From NCBI RefSeq assembly GCF_017377715.1, contig NZ_JAFVMF010000013.1:62001-126000 (forward strand): DNA of 64,000 nucleotides, given 5' to 3'. Under the pieces are notes generated by a model that saw nothing but the letters and a program-made list of their open reading frames with translations, was not told where the DNA came from and did not search any database. The position numbers were made by a program, and so were the translations under genes. Positions 35,802 to 44,918 of this stretch are shown here, piece after piece. This stretch comes from Acetobacter sacchari (GTDB lineage Bacteria > Pseudomonadota > Alphaproteobacteria > Acetobacterales > Acetobacteraceae). Position 1 is the stretch's first letter; each line of letters starts with the position of its first letter.

Positions 35802-38225
35802 TCAGAAGTCGAAGCCGAACCGGCCGCCGACGAAACGGGGAGAGCCGGAAATACCCGTCAGCGCCGTCGTCGCCGCCACCGGAACGACCAGTATGTAATG
35901 CCGGTTCGTCAGATTTTCTGCGTATGCAGTCACGAACCACTTGCTGTTGATCGGTTTGAACGTAACGCTGGCGCCCATCAGGAAATAAGACGGCACGACG
36001 TAAACGCCGGAACCACGCGGCTGCAGGCTGTCCTGCTGCGTCCGGTAGGAGTAATCGACTGCAAAGTTCAGCTTGTATTTCTTGAAGACAGGTCGAGTGT
36101 CATAACTGGCCATGCCACTCAGAGTAAGCTTCGGCATACCCATATCAGCGCCGTCATAGCTGCTGTAGACTGGGGAATAGACGCCCGTCAGTTTGTAATT
36201 GGCCGAAACCGCAGCGCTGTTGACCTGCTGGTAATCCGTATATTTTCCGCGCAGGTACCCGAAAGTCTGCGTAAGTGTCAGGCCAGGAAACGGGTTCGCG
36301 TCTACCGTGAACTCGGTTCCCCAGATCTTCGAGTGTGGGATGTTGACGTACGAACCATATGTGCCGGGAGTGCCGCTGCTTGTCGCGACGTTCGGATTAC
36401 CCGAGATGACGACAGTGCCCAGCATCTGCTTGTCATGGTAGTCGTCGTAGAACATCGCCGTGTTGAGGCGCAGTCTATGATTGAAGAATTCCGTCTTCAG
36501 ACCGACCTCATACGCCAGAACCCATTCGGGTTTAAACGGTTTGATCTGAACATCGGATACGGTGGTGTTGGTGGTGAACCCGCCCGGTTTCACGCCGCGC
36601 GAGATGCTTGCATACGCCAGGATATTATCCGTAGCCTGCCAGGCGAGCGCGACTTTTCCAGAAAACTGGTTGGTCAGCGCGCCTCTGGTCCCAAAGCTCG
36701 TCTCACTCATACAGGTTGCCGCGCCGTTACACCTCGCAGCCTGAGTCGTCGAAGGCTGCATGTAGTATTGTTTGACCGCATCGCCAACAAGCTGACGCTC
36801 GTCGCTCTGATGCGTCAGACCGAACGTGAACTTCAGCTTGCGCGTCAAATCGTAGCCTAACGTCGCATACTGGCTGAAATTTTCTTGCGGTTGATTATGC
36901 AGACTGTCTCGGAAATACCCTACGTAATCCGTAAGATCGAACCAGTTGGCGCCGAAAGCCCGAACGCGATTGTAGTAGAGGCCTGTCGTCCAGTGAAACC
37001 GGCCGTTCAGCAGCGGCTTTCCTTCCAGACGAATTTCCTGCGAGAAGACATTCGTATTTCCTGCGAAATACGTATCGCCAGATCGGAACGCCAAAGCGTC
37101 ACGATCGACATATTCATGTCTTTGTTGTTGAGAGAAATTACTGATACTGACCAGTTTTGCGAAATTTAGTTCACGAGACGCCTTGAGCGTGATCCCCCAT
37201 GTCACGTCATTATTCGACGGAATGCTCTTGGGGTTGATTCCGATCAGTTTTGCGTATTGCGGATTCAGGCTCCAGCCAGTGGCGTAAATGTTCTGATCGC
37301 GCGGAGCGTTGCTGAGCGTGGAAAAATCCTGAAGCACAAAGGCGCCTGTGGCGTCCGAGCGATCAAGCGACCAGTTGCTGATCAGATCGATATTGGTCTT
37401 CTCGTCAGGCTGCCATGCAAGACGCCCTCTGATAGCGCCCATGTTCGCATTGCCAAGTTTTTGCCCCGTCACGCGATTAAAGCGAAACGCTCCCCCTTCC
37501 ATGTTCAAAGCGGAGATACGGTATTGCAGATTGCTCGTGATCGGTCCGGAAACATACAGCGTGGTCTTGCTACGATCCCGAGTGGCGAGATCCTCCGTAA
37601 TCCCGTAATGAAGCTGTTTCGTTGGGGCTCGGCTTTCAATGCGCACTTCGCCACCGGTGTCCGACAACCCGTGCGTAAAGCCTACAGGACCGGGATCCGC
37701 AGCCACGCTCTGCACGTCGAACATCTGGCCGCTGCTCATGGACGAAATCGGGTAGGCGACGTCGTCAAAGTAGGTCAGCACCGACGGCATGTTGTTCTGG
37801 GTGTAATCCTGAAGACCGATGCCGCGCAGGTAGTAGGAGGGGGCGTTCGAACCGCCTTCCGTCTGCACCGTCAGGTTCGGCACGATACGGCCGAGATCCA
37901 TGACGCTGTTAATATGACGCTGCGTCAACACCTCCTGATCCAGATAAGTCGCCGAGTTGGCCTCGTGCTGCTGCGCCGAAAACTTCAACACGCGATGGCG
38001 CGCAACCACGCTCACCGCTTCCGTGTCCGTTCGCACCATGGATTGTCGCTTGCGCGGCGTAGCGGGTTTTGCAGGCTGCGCCACAGCCGCAGTTCCGACG
38101 TTTACGTGCGGCGCGGCTTTTTTGTGCGTCGCGGTCGCCGCGCGCACAGCGCCGCCATGAAGCGCACACAGCGCGGTGGCCACGGAGAGCGACTTTTTCA
38201 GGTGTAATGATGAAACGCGAACCAT
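35802..38225 (-). CDS. TonB-dependent receptor of the D-amino-acid/peptide locus
   Basis: Outer-membrane receptor, 807 aa. A signal peptide (residues 1-29, ending VRAAT) is followed by a basic linker, a TonB-box-like DTEAVSVVAR, a plug with IVPNLTVQTEGGSNAPSYYLRGIG, and a barrel ending in RFGFDF with C-terminal Phe. The plug and barrel style fits the large receptor group that also imports carbohydrates and complex organic molecules. It is the first structural gene of the left-facing set, so I infer a peptide- or N-blocked-amino-acid-like ligand. A single copy of the candidate operator half-site (38247-38256) lies just upstream. Confidence 0.92.
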   Translation of the reverse strand: MVRVSSLHLKKSLSVATALCALHGGAVRAATATHKKAAPHVNVGTAAVAQPAKPATPRKRQSMVRTDTEAVSVVARHRVLKFSAQQHEANSATYLDQEVLTQRHINSVMDLGRIVPNLTVQTEGGSNAPSYYLRGIGLQDYTQNNMPSVLTYFDDVAYPISSMSSGQMFDVQSVAADPGPVGFTHGLSDTGGEVRIESRAPTKQLHYGITEDLATRDRSKTTLYVSGPITSNLQYRISALNMEGGAFRFNRVTGQKLGNANMGAIRGRLAWQPDEKTNIDLISNWSLDRSDATGAFVLQDFSTLSNAPRDQNIYATGWSLNPQYAKLIGINPKSIPSNNDVTWGITLKASRELNFAKLVSISNFSQQQRHEYVDRDALAFRSGDTYFAGNTNVFSQEIRLEGKPLLNGRFHWTTGLYYNRVRAFGANWFDLTDYVGYFRDSLHNQPQENFSQYATLGYDLTRKLKFTFGLTHQSDERQLVGDAVKQYYMQPSTTQAARCNGAATCMSETSFGTRGALTNQFSGKVALAWQATDNILAYASISRGVKPGGFTTNTTVSDVQIKPFKPEWVLAYEVGLKTEFFNHRLRLNTAMFYDDYHDKQMLGTVVISGNPNVATSSGTPGTYGSYVNIPHSKIWGTEFTVDANPFPGLTLTQTFGYLRGKYTDYQQVNSAAVSANYKLTGVYSPVYSSYDGADMGMPKLTLSGMASYDTRPVFKKYKLNFAVDYSYRTQQDSLQPRGSGVYVVPSYFLMGASVTFKPINSKWFVTAYAENLTNRHYILVVPVAATTALTGISGSPRFVGGRFGFDF

Positions 38226-38246
38226 ACGTCACTCCGGAGAGGTTTT

Positions 38247-38256
38247 TCATTACGAA
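38247..38256. promoter_or_regulatory. Half-site resembling the 39.2-kb operator
   Basis: TCATTACGAA matches the right arm TCATTCCGAA of the palindrome at 39179-39208 in 9 of 10 positions, 22 bp before the TonB-receptor start. No second arm at the same spacing is visible, so this is a weak candidate site. Confidence 0.35.
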
Positions 38257-38301
38257 ATCAAAACAAAAACAACATGATAGGGCCGCAACGCGACCCGTCT
38301 C

Positions 38302-39162
38302 TCAACTCTTGAAGGCGAGAACGTCGATCTCCTCCATCAGGCTTTCCACCTGCGTGAGTCTGCTCGCCACGGCGCCGCCAACGGATTGCTCGAGCAGCGA
38401 CGCGAGGCAGTTCACCAGCGTCATGGCGGCGCCATAACTGTCGAAAATTCCCCTGCCCTCGACCGCGCAGCGAAGCGTCAGATTGACCCCGTCATCGTTG
38501 GGCGGAGCATCGAAGTCGCCGATCTGAAGCACCTTCGCACCGCGCCGCTGGGCCACACGCGCAATCCGTCCACGGACAGGACGCCTCCGCCGAAAGGACA
38601 ACAACACGACCAGATCGTTTTCCGCGGCGTTCACCAGATCTTCGCCCAAAGTCATCCCCGCACGGGGAAGAAGAGCGGCGCCCTCGCGCATGAGATTGAG
38701 AATATTGTGAAGATAGGAACCAACGATCATCGAGTTACGAAAACCAACGATCCAGATTCGACGGGCGTCCCGGAGCATTGCGACCGCCCGCTCCAGCTTG
38801 TCGGCGCCAAGATCGTCGGCCGTGCGCGACAGGTTATGATTTTCCTGCCGCACATAATCCGTGAAATCGTAATTGATCTTTTCATGACGCTCCGTGCTGC
38901 GAAGAGCCACGAGCGGCGACCCCATCTGCGCGCGTTCACGCGCCTGGGTGTGCGCCTGCTGATAGCTTTCATAGCCCAGACGGCGGAAGAATCGTGCCGC
39001 CGTCGGATTCGACACTTGCGCACGCGTGGCAATTTCTCCGGCAGTAAATCCGGAAAAATTACATTCCATCTCAAGTATGACCGCGGCGAGCCTGCGTTCG
39101 CCGACGGACAACTCGTCTTGAACGTTCATGATTCGAACCTCGATCGGGGTGTCGTTTTCCAT
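38302..39162 (-). CDS. RpiR/MurR-family transcriptional regulator
   Basis: 286 aa from the ATG at 39162 (GTG at 39168 also in frame). The N-terminal HTH includes FTAGEIATRAQVSNPTAARFFRRLGYESYQQAH; the C-terminal SIS domain (about 120-260) has RIWIVGFRNSMIVGSYLHNIL and DLVVLLSFRRRRPVRGRIARVAQRRGAKVLQIGD. SIS regulators sense phosphosugars or other small ligands. It is transcribed leftwards toward the receptor operon, and the perfect inverted repeat 17 bp before the ATG is its likely operator. RpiR-type regulators are common neighbours of D-amino-acid deacylase genes, which fits this locus. Confidence 0.92.
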   Translation of the reverse strand: MENDTPIEVRIMNVQDELSVGERRLAAVILEMECNFSGFTAGEIATRAQVSNPTAARFFRRLGYESYQQAHTQARERAQMGSPLVALRSTERHEKINYDFTDYVRQENHNLSRTADDLGADKLERAVAMLRDARRIWIVGFRNSMIVGSYLHNILNLMREGAALLPRAGMTLGEDLVNAAENDLVVLLSFRRRRPVRGRIARVAQRRGAKVLQIGDFDAPPNDDGVNLTLRCAVEGRGIFDSYGAAMTLVNCLASLLEQSVGGAVASRLTQVESLMEEIDVLAFKS

Positions 39163-39178
39163 CCGCACTCACTTCACT

Positions 39179-39208
39179 TTCGGAATGAAACACATTTATC
39201 ATTCCGAA
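39179..39208. promoter_or_regulatory. Perfect 10-bp inverted repeat, candidate RpiR operator
   Basis: TTCGGAATGA (39179-39188) and TCATTCCGAA (39199-39208) are exact reverse complements separated by 10 bases, so arm centres are 20 bp apart, two helical turns. The site lies in the divergent region between the regulator and the catabolic genes, the place to control both directions. Confidence 0.7.
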
Positions 39209-39630
39209 TACAACATGAAAAAAATATTTCGTTACGACCTTGACGATCCCGCCTCCCACGCGGCCTGATGCAACTCTCCTCCAAATCAGCGTCAGTGCCG
39301 CCCGATGCTTTCCCGAGCCTATATGAACTCCGCCCCCCGCCCCGTCACCAAAGAGCAGTTTGCGTTTTCGGCAGAGCCGACCGCAGTCGCTACAGCGTGC
39401 ACGACCGTGCGCGCCTGGCCGCAATACACCCTCGTCCCACCGATGTCGCTTCAGGCGGTCACGACCTCTTCTGGGCGCAAGTCTCTTTTCTGCAAACAGG
39501 ACTATGAACGCTCCGGTTTCGGCAGCGCTTGTGCGGTGCAACGGCTTGCGATTGACGGTAACCACGGGCTCTCGGCGGCTTCGGGGGCGCTCCGTTCTGC
39601 ATCACGGCGAAATTTCATCGGAGCACTGTC
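39209..39630. other. Divergent control region with possible gene remnant
   Basis: 422 bp without a supported gene. The left end carries AT-rich promoter-like sequence. From about 39500 to 39300, read on the minus strand, one frame has gene-like composition (for example SDIGGTRVYCGQARTVVHAV) but is broken by stops at both ends, so it may be a remnant. I could not assign a family. Confidence 0.4.
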
Positions 39631-40545
39631 ATGACAAGAGAAATTATCATCGCCGGCGCGCAGATGGGGCCGATCGCACGGGTCGACACAAGAGAAAGCG
39701 TGGTGGCGCGCATGGTCATTCTGCTGGAAAAGGCCGCGCGAATGGGCGCGCAACTGGTCGTTTTCCCGGAGCTCGCTCTTACCACGTTTTTTCCTCGCTG
39801 GTTCATGGCGGAACAACAGGAGATCGACGTCTTCTTTGAAACGCAAATGCCAAACGAGTCGACAGCGCCACTTTTCACGCGTGCGCGGTCTCTGGGCGTG
39901 GCGTTCACGTTTGGTTTCGCTGAAAAAGTGACCGAAAATGGGATCGTCAGACGCTTCAATACGTCGGTTCTCGTCGACACACAGGGGGAGATTGTTGCGC
40001 GTTATCGCAAAATCCACCTGCCGGGTCATTCCGAGCATGAGCCCGGGCGCGCGTTTCAGCATCTCGAAAAACGTTATTTCGAACCAGGAGAGGGATTTTT
40101 CGAAACGACTAACCTTCTTGGCGGCCACTTCTCCATGGCGATCTGCAACGATCGGCGCTGGCCGGAAACATATCGCGAAATGGCGCTGCGTGGAGCCGAG
40201 GTCGCGACCATTGGCTACAACACGCCTCTACATTACGCGCAGGCCCCGGAGCACGACCACCTTCAGTCCTTTCATAACCACCTTTGCCTGCAAGCCGGGG
40301 CCTACCAGAACGGCCTGTGGGTCGTGGGCGTGGGCAAGACGGGCGTGGAGGAGGGCTGCGGCCTGCTCGGCCAAAGCTGCATCGTCGCCCCCACGGGTGA
40401 AATCGTCTCGATGGCCAGCACCACTGGCGACGAAGTGATCGTCGCGGCCTGCGATCTCGACCGCTGCTCGGAAATTCGCGAAAATATTTTCAATTTCGCG
40501 AAAAATCGACGCCCGGAAATGTATCCGCTGCTCAGCGCAGTATGA
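39631..40545 (+). CDS. N-carbamoyl-D-amino-acid hydrolase (D-carbamoylase)
   Basis: Nitrilase-superfamily enzyme that hydrolyses N-carbamoyl-D-amino acids to D-amino acids, CO2 and ammonia; cytoplasmic. 304 aa, the same length as the Agrobacterium enzyme, with near-identical blocks: IVARYRKIHLPGH, QHLEKRYFEPG, ICNDRRWPE and LLGQSCIVAPTGEIV. The catalytic triad lands on Glu47, Lys127 and Cys172, identical positions to those of the Agrobacterium protein. No hydantoinase gene lies in the window, so carbamoyl-D-amino acids would have to come from another source. First gene of the rightward set. Confidence 0.95.
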   Translation: MTREIIIAGAQMGPIARVDTRESVVARMVILLEKAARMGAQLVVFPELALTTFFPRWFMAEQQEIDVFFETQMPNESTAPLFTRARSLGVAFTFGFAEKVTENGIVRRFNTSVLVDTQGEIVARYRKIHLPGHSEHEPGRAFQHLEKRYFEPGEGFFETTNLLGGHFSMAICNDRRWPETYREMALRGAEVATIGYNTPLHYAQAPEHDHLQSFHNHLCLQAGAYQNGLWVVGVGKTGVEEGCGLLGQSCIVAPTGEIVSMASTTGDEVIVAACDLDRCSEIRENIFNFAKNRRPEMYPLLSAV

Positions 40546-40754
40546 GCGCGAGCCTGCTCCTCAGCGATAAAATCGTTTTTAAATCGCATCGTCTGTTGGA
40601 CGAATGGAAACTGGAGGCTAGCCTGTCAGCAGAGACCGTTTATGGGAACGTCACCACGCTAGGAGCACGACGCCTTTGGTCCCTGACGACGCCAACCCCA
40701 CAGACGGCCAATCCCAGACGCCAGCGCGCGCATCGCCCAGGAGCCCTGCCATGA
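40542..40754 (+). CDS. Possible small coupled ORF between carbamoylase and MFS gene
   Basis: A 70-aa frame whose ATG overlaps the carbamoylase stop (ATGA) and whose TGA overlaps the ATG of the MFS gene (ATGA again). Such exact bridging is unusual for chance. The predicted protein shows no domain, and the second half is Pro/Arg/Thr-rich, so it may be untranslated, a coupling leader or a decayed gene. Confidence 0.3.
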   Translation: MSASLLLSDKIVFKSHRLLDEWKLEASLSAETVYGNVTTLGARRLWSLTTPTPQTANPRRQRAHRPGALP

Positions 40755-42094
40755 CTGCGGTCCGGACATCGACACTCTCAGCCTCCCTCGGCGCCGGGGC
40801 GCTGCCCACAGCGACCCTCGACGCGCTTTATCGCCGGATCGACCTGCGGGTCGTGACGATACTCGCGGTTTCATATCTTCTCGACTGTATCGACCGGCTC
40901 AATATCGGTTTCGCACAACACCAGATTTCAGAGCGGATCGGCCTTACGCCGCAGGATTACGGCTTCGCGGCGGGTATCTTCTTCATCGGCTACGTGCTGT
41001 TTGAAATCCCGTCGAATTTACTTCTGCCGAAGGTCGGCGCCCGACGAACCTTCTTCCGCATCATGGTCCTGTGGGGACTGACCTCCGCCAGCATGGGGCT
41101 GATCACCAACCGCAACGCCTTCTATGTCATGCGTTTTTTACTCGGCGTCTTTGAGGCCGGGTTCGCTCCGGCCGCAATGTATTATCTGGCGAGCTGGTAT
41201 CCACGGGAACGCATGGCTACTGCGATTTCGATCCAGCAAATCGCGGCGCCCATGTCCGGCGTCATCGCCGGTCCCGTCTCGGGCATGCTTGTCCAGAACA
41301 TGGATCACGTCGCCGGTGTCGATGGCTGGCGATGGATGTTCTTTCTCGAAGGTCTGCCGTCGATCATCATGGGCTTCGTCGTTTTCGCAACGCTGCCTGA
41401 CAAACCCTCCGAAGCACGGTGGCTGACGCCCGCCGAGGCCCGGATCGTCGAAGAAAACGCATCCTCGACCGGAAGCAGCCACCACGGATTTTCCGCCGTG
41501 CTGCGCGATAAAATGATCTACATCCTGTCGCTCGGCTACTTCTGCGTGATCTGCGGTCTCTACACGATCAGCTTCTGGCTGCCGACGGTACTGCGTCAGT
41601 CAGGCGCGACCAGCGATCTTCAGATCGGCTTTCTCGCCGCCATCCCGTTTTTCTGCGGAACTGTCGCCATCCTGACATGGGGCCGGCGATCCGACCGCCT
41701 GCAGGAACGGCGCTGGCATGGCGCCATCCCGGCTCTTCTCGCCGCAGTCGGGCTCGCGTCGATCGTCGCCGCGACGGGCAGCCTGCTCGGCGCCGTCATC
41801 GCCCTGAGCGCCACGGCCATGTGCCTTTACTCCACATATCTGGTCTTCCTGTCCGTGCCTTCCGATCTGCTCAAGGGGCCGGGAGCGGCGGGGGGATACG
41901 CCCTGATCAACTCGATCGGCCTGCTCGGCGGCTTTTGCAGTCCGATCATCATCGGCCACGTCACGCAGATCACCGGGAACGTCAACGCCGGTCTGCTGAC
42001 CATGAGCGGGATCGTGGCTCTGGGAGGCCTTATTTTCATCTTCGCAATTCCCGGAGGCCGCGCCGCGCCCGCCGGGACGATGCCGCCGGAGTAA
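40751..42094 (+). CDS. MFS transporter, ACS (anion:cation symporter) family
   Basis: 447 aa, 12 predicted helices. DCIDRLNIGFAQHQISERIGLTPQDYGFAAGIFFIGYVLFEIPSNLLLPKVGARRTFFRIMVLWG is the N-terminal signature of the phthalate/ACS permeases, which carry organic anions. I chose the ATG at 40751; the frame extends upstream to a TTG at 40676 but those residues are Pro/Thr-rich and atypical. It sits between the carbamoylase and a second MFS gene (7 bp away). The substrate is probably the acidic N-blocked amino acid or peptide fragment that this locus degrades. Confidence 0.9.
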   Translation: MTAVRTSTLSASLGAGALPTATLDALYRRIDLRVVTILAVSYLLDCIDRLNIGFAQHQISERIGLTPQDYGFAAGIFFIGYVLFEIPSNLLLPKVGARRTFFRIMVLWGLTSASMGLITNRNAFYVMRFLLGVFEAGFAPAAMYYLASWYPRERMATAISIQQIAAPMSGVIAGPVSGMLVQNMDHVAGVDGWRWMFFLEGLPSIIMGFVVFATLPDKPSEARWLTPAEARIVEENASSTGSSHHGFSAVLRDKMIYILSLGYFCVICGLYTISFWLPTVLRQSGATSDLQIGFLAAIPFFCGTVAILTWGRRSDRLQERRWHGAIPALLAAVGLASIVAATGSLLGAVIALSATAMCLYSTYLVFLSVPSDLLKGPGAAGGYALINSIGLLGGFCSPIIIGHVTQITGNVNAGLLTMSGIVALGGLIFIFAIPGGRAAPAGTMPPE

Positions 42095-42101
42095 CGCGAG
42101 G

Positions 42102-43385
42102 ATGGCCGTCAGGAGCGAGAACCACGAAACAGCGACGAATCACAGCGGGACGACACGCTTTGGCAAGAATGCCGTCCTGACCTTCGGCCTGCTGTATATC
42201 GCGTGGTGCGTGTCTTACATGGATCGGGCGGCCATCACCTTCTCAGCCCCCGCGATGCTCCGCGACATCCATATGTCACCGACTGAACAAGGCTTCATCG
42301 TCGGCATTTTCTACCTTAGTTACTCGTTGATGCAGACGCCGGGCGGCTGGCTCGCCGACCGTTTTGGCGCGAAGTCGGTGGTCGTGGCCGGCCTTGTCGC
42401 GTGGTCGGCCTTCACGCTCGGAACCGGACTGGTGCAGTCCGTCGCCGCGTTGCTGACCGTCAGGTTGCTATTCGGCATCGGGGAAGGCGTGTTTCCCGCC
42501 GCCAGCCTCAAGGCGTTGTACGATGCGGTCCCGCCTCGCGCCCGCGACAAGGCTCCGTCGGCGCTGATGTCCTCGAACTATTTCGGATACCTGATCGCAC
42601 CGTCGGTTTTGCTGCCCGTGCTCGCCTGGATGGACTGGCGCTGGACCTTTTACGTGATGAGCGGCATCGGTTTTGCTACGGCGCTTCTGGTGCTCCTGCT
42701 GGCGCCGAAAAGCTCCGCTCCATCCCGCGACACTCCTTCGGCTCCGAAAAGGGCTGGCGTTCTCAGGGCGCTGCGTCTTCCCGGCGTCATCCGGTTGATG
42801 GCGACGTGGTTCCTGATCAGCTTCATCAACAAGGGGCTGGAGAGCTGGATGCCCACGTACCTGCTGCATGAGCGCGGCGTATCGCTCAAGGAAGCGGGCG
42901 TTCTTCTCACCCTGCCATACGCCGCGGCAACCATCGCCGCCCTGATCGGCGGCTGGGCGATGTCCCGCTGGTTTACGCAGCGCGAAGAGCGGTTTATTTC
43001 GCTGTGCGTCGTCATCTCATGCGCGGCGCTGCTCGCTATGGCGTATTGCTCGTCCGTGCTGGCGGTCGTCGGCTTCGAGACGCTGCTCTACTTCTTCAAG
43101 ACGCTCGTGTTCGCGGCGGTCCTCTGCCTGCCGGGCCGTTTCCTCCCGCAGGACATCGCGGGCGTCGGTTACGGTCTGATCAATTTCGGCGGCCAGATCG
43201 CGGGTTTCGTGGCGCCGCCTGTGATCGGCGCCGTCCTTGGCCTGACCGGCAGCTACCCCGCCGCCTTTCTTACCCTTCTCGTCGCGGGCGTTCTTGCCCT
43301 TGCGCTGAACAGCGCACTTGGCCGGTTCAAGAATCCCGCTGGACAACTGATGACATTCGGAGCCGACAATCATGGAACTGTGTGA
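42102..43385 (+). CDS. MFS transporter, second copy
   Basis: 427 aa, 12 predicted helices. GLLYIAWCVSYMDRAAITFSAPAMLRDIHMSPTEQGFIVGIFYLSYSLMQTPGGWLADRFGAKSVVVAG identifies the D-galactonate/ACS-like group. Different enough from the preceding carrier to suggest a different substrate or an ancient duplication. ATG at 42102 with GCGAGG upstream. Its 3' end overlaps the amidase start by 14 bases, so translation is coupled. Confidence 0.9.
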   Translation: MAVRSENHETATNHSGTTRFGKNAVLTFGLLYIAWCVSYMDRAAITFSAPAMLRDIHMSPTEQGFIVGIFYLSYSLMQTPGGWLADRFGAKSVVVAGLVAWSAFTLGTGLVQSVAALLTVRLLFGIGEGVFPAASLKALYDAVPPRARDKAPSALMSSNYFGYLIAPSVLLPVLAWMDWRWTFYVMSGIGFATALLVLLLAPKSSAPSRDTPSAPKRAGVLRALRLPGVIRLMATWFLISFINKGLESWMPTYLLHERGVSLKEAGVLLTLPYAAATIAALIGGWAMSRWFTQREERFISLCVVISCAALLAMAYCSSVLAVVGFETLLYFFKTLVFAAVLCLPGRFLPQDIAGVGYGLINFGGQIAGFVAPPVIGAVLGLTGSYPAAFLTLLVAGVLALALNSALGRFKNPAGQLMTFGADNHGTV

Positions 43386-44877
43386 CGCGACCGCCGTCGA
43401 GTTGCTCGATCTTTACCGGTCGGGCGAAGCCTCCCCGGTCGAGGCGCTGCGGTCATGCCAGAACCGGACGGACAAGGTTAACCCCGCCGTCAACGCCATA
43501 GTCTGCGAAGATCGCGATGCAGCTTTGGCTTCGGCCCGTCTGGCGGAAGACGCATGGCGACGCGGCGAACCCACCGGCCCCCTTTGCGGCGTTCCCCTTG
43601 CAGTAAAAGACACGCACGTCACGGGCGGTCTTCGCACCACATTCGGCAGCCCGCAGTTTCGCGACTGGATACCGGAGAAGGATCAGAATTTCGTCGCTAC
43701 ATTAAGGGCGGCTGGCGCAGTGATCACCGGAAAGACCAACGTCCCCGAATGGGCGGCTGGCGCTAACAGCCGAAATCCCGTTTACGGCGCGACAGGAAAT
43801 CCGTTCGACCCAGCGCTTAACGCCGCCGGGTCGTCTGGCGGATCGGCTACGGCGCTGGCCTGCGGCATGGCTGCCCTCGCCACCGGTTCTGACACGGGCG
43901 GCTCCTTGCGAAATCCCGCGGCATTTAACGGCGTCGTCGGATACAGACCTTCTTCGGGACTCCTTCCCAGCGAACGCCGCGTGCATGGCTGGTCCTGCCT
44001 GTCGTGCGATGGCCCAATGGGCCGCACCGTCGCAGACACCGCCCTTATGCTCTCCGTCTCAGCGGGCGATTTCAGCTACGACCCCCTCGCCTACACGCTG
44101 CCCGGAGAGGAGGTTCGCGCCCGGCCAGAGCGGTATTTTCCGTCAGAACCGATTGATCTTTCGAAACTACGTCTCGCCGCCACGGAAGATTTCGGCCTTG
44201 CGCCGACCGAGAGCATCGTCCGACGCGCCTTCCGCGACAAACTGCCAGCGATAGCCGCACTGTTCGCCTCCAGTGAGAACGCCGCCCCCGATTGTGCTGG
44301 CGGTCATGAGGCTTTCGCGATCCTGCGTGCGGCGATGTTCCAATCCACTCACGGTGAGCGTTACAAGACACATTACGATCTTTTGGGGCCGAACATACGC
44401 GCAAATGTCGAAGAAGCCGCCACTTACACCCTTGTCGATTACGCTTGGGCGGCGGAGACGCAGACGAAAATATATCGGCGATATCAGACCTTCTTCGAAA
44501 ATTTTGACATCATCGTAAGTCCCGCGATCACCATAAGCCCACGTCCATGGACAGAGCTTTATCCAACAGAGATCGACGGCGTCCCGACGACGAACTATTT
44601 CCAATGGCTCTCCCTCGCCTATCTGGTCACGCTGACAGGACATCCCTGCGTCAGCATCCCGGTCGGCGTCGACGAACGGGGCATGCCGTTCGGCCTGCAG
44701 ATCGTGGGACCGCGCGGCGCCGACTCTCTGGTCCTGCAAACAGCCGCCGCCATCGAAGCAGCCTTCGCAACCTCTCCGGCATTGCGCCGTCCGGTCCCTG
44801 ACATTGCCGCGCTTTCGGCCATGCAACCCATCGCCTCGCGCCCGGGCTTCATGCCGCTGCCTGGCAGCGACGCGTAA
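43372..44877 (+). CDS. Amidase (amidase signature family)
   Basis: 501 aa, Ser-cisSer-Lys hydrolase of amide bonds. Lys79 in AVKDTH, the Ser-rich GSSGGSAT (Ser154/155) and the nucleophile Ser178 in GSDTGGSLRNP are all present. It lacks a signal peptide, so it acts in the cytoplasm, where it may deamidate or cut the transported amide. The ATG lies within the MFS gene. Substrate specificity cannot be predicted. Confidence 0.92.
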   Translation: MELCDATAVELLDLYRSGEASPVEALRSCQNRTDKVNPAVNAIVCEDRDAALASARLAEDAWRRGEPTGPLCGVPLAVKDTHVTGGLRTTFGSPQFRDWIPEKDQNFVATLRAAGAVITGKTNVPEWAAGANSRNPVYGATGNPFDPALNAAGSSGGSATALACGMAALATGSDTGGSLRNPAAFNGVVGYRPSSGLLPSERRVHGWSCLSCDGPMGRTVADTALMLSVSAGDFSYDPLAYTLPGEEVRARPERYFPSEPIDLSKLRLAATEDFGLAPTESIVRRAFRDKLPAIAALFASSENAAPDCAGGHEAFAILRAAMFQSTHGERYKTHYDLLGPNIRANVEEAATYTLVDYAWAAETQTKIYRRYQTFFENFDIIVSPAITISPRPWTELYPTEIDGVPTTNYFQWLSLAYLVTLTGHPCVSIPVGVDERGMPFGLQIVGPRGADSLVLQTAAAIEAAFATSPALRRPVPDIAALSAMQPIASRPGFMPLPGSDA

Positions 44878-44918
44878 TCGCTCCCAGTCCGTCAATCTGA
44901 TCATCGAGGAAAACCGCC

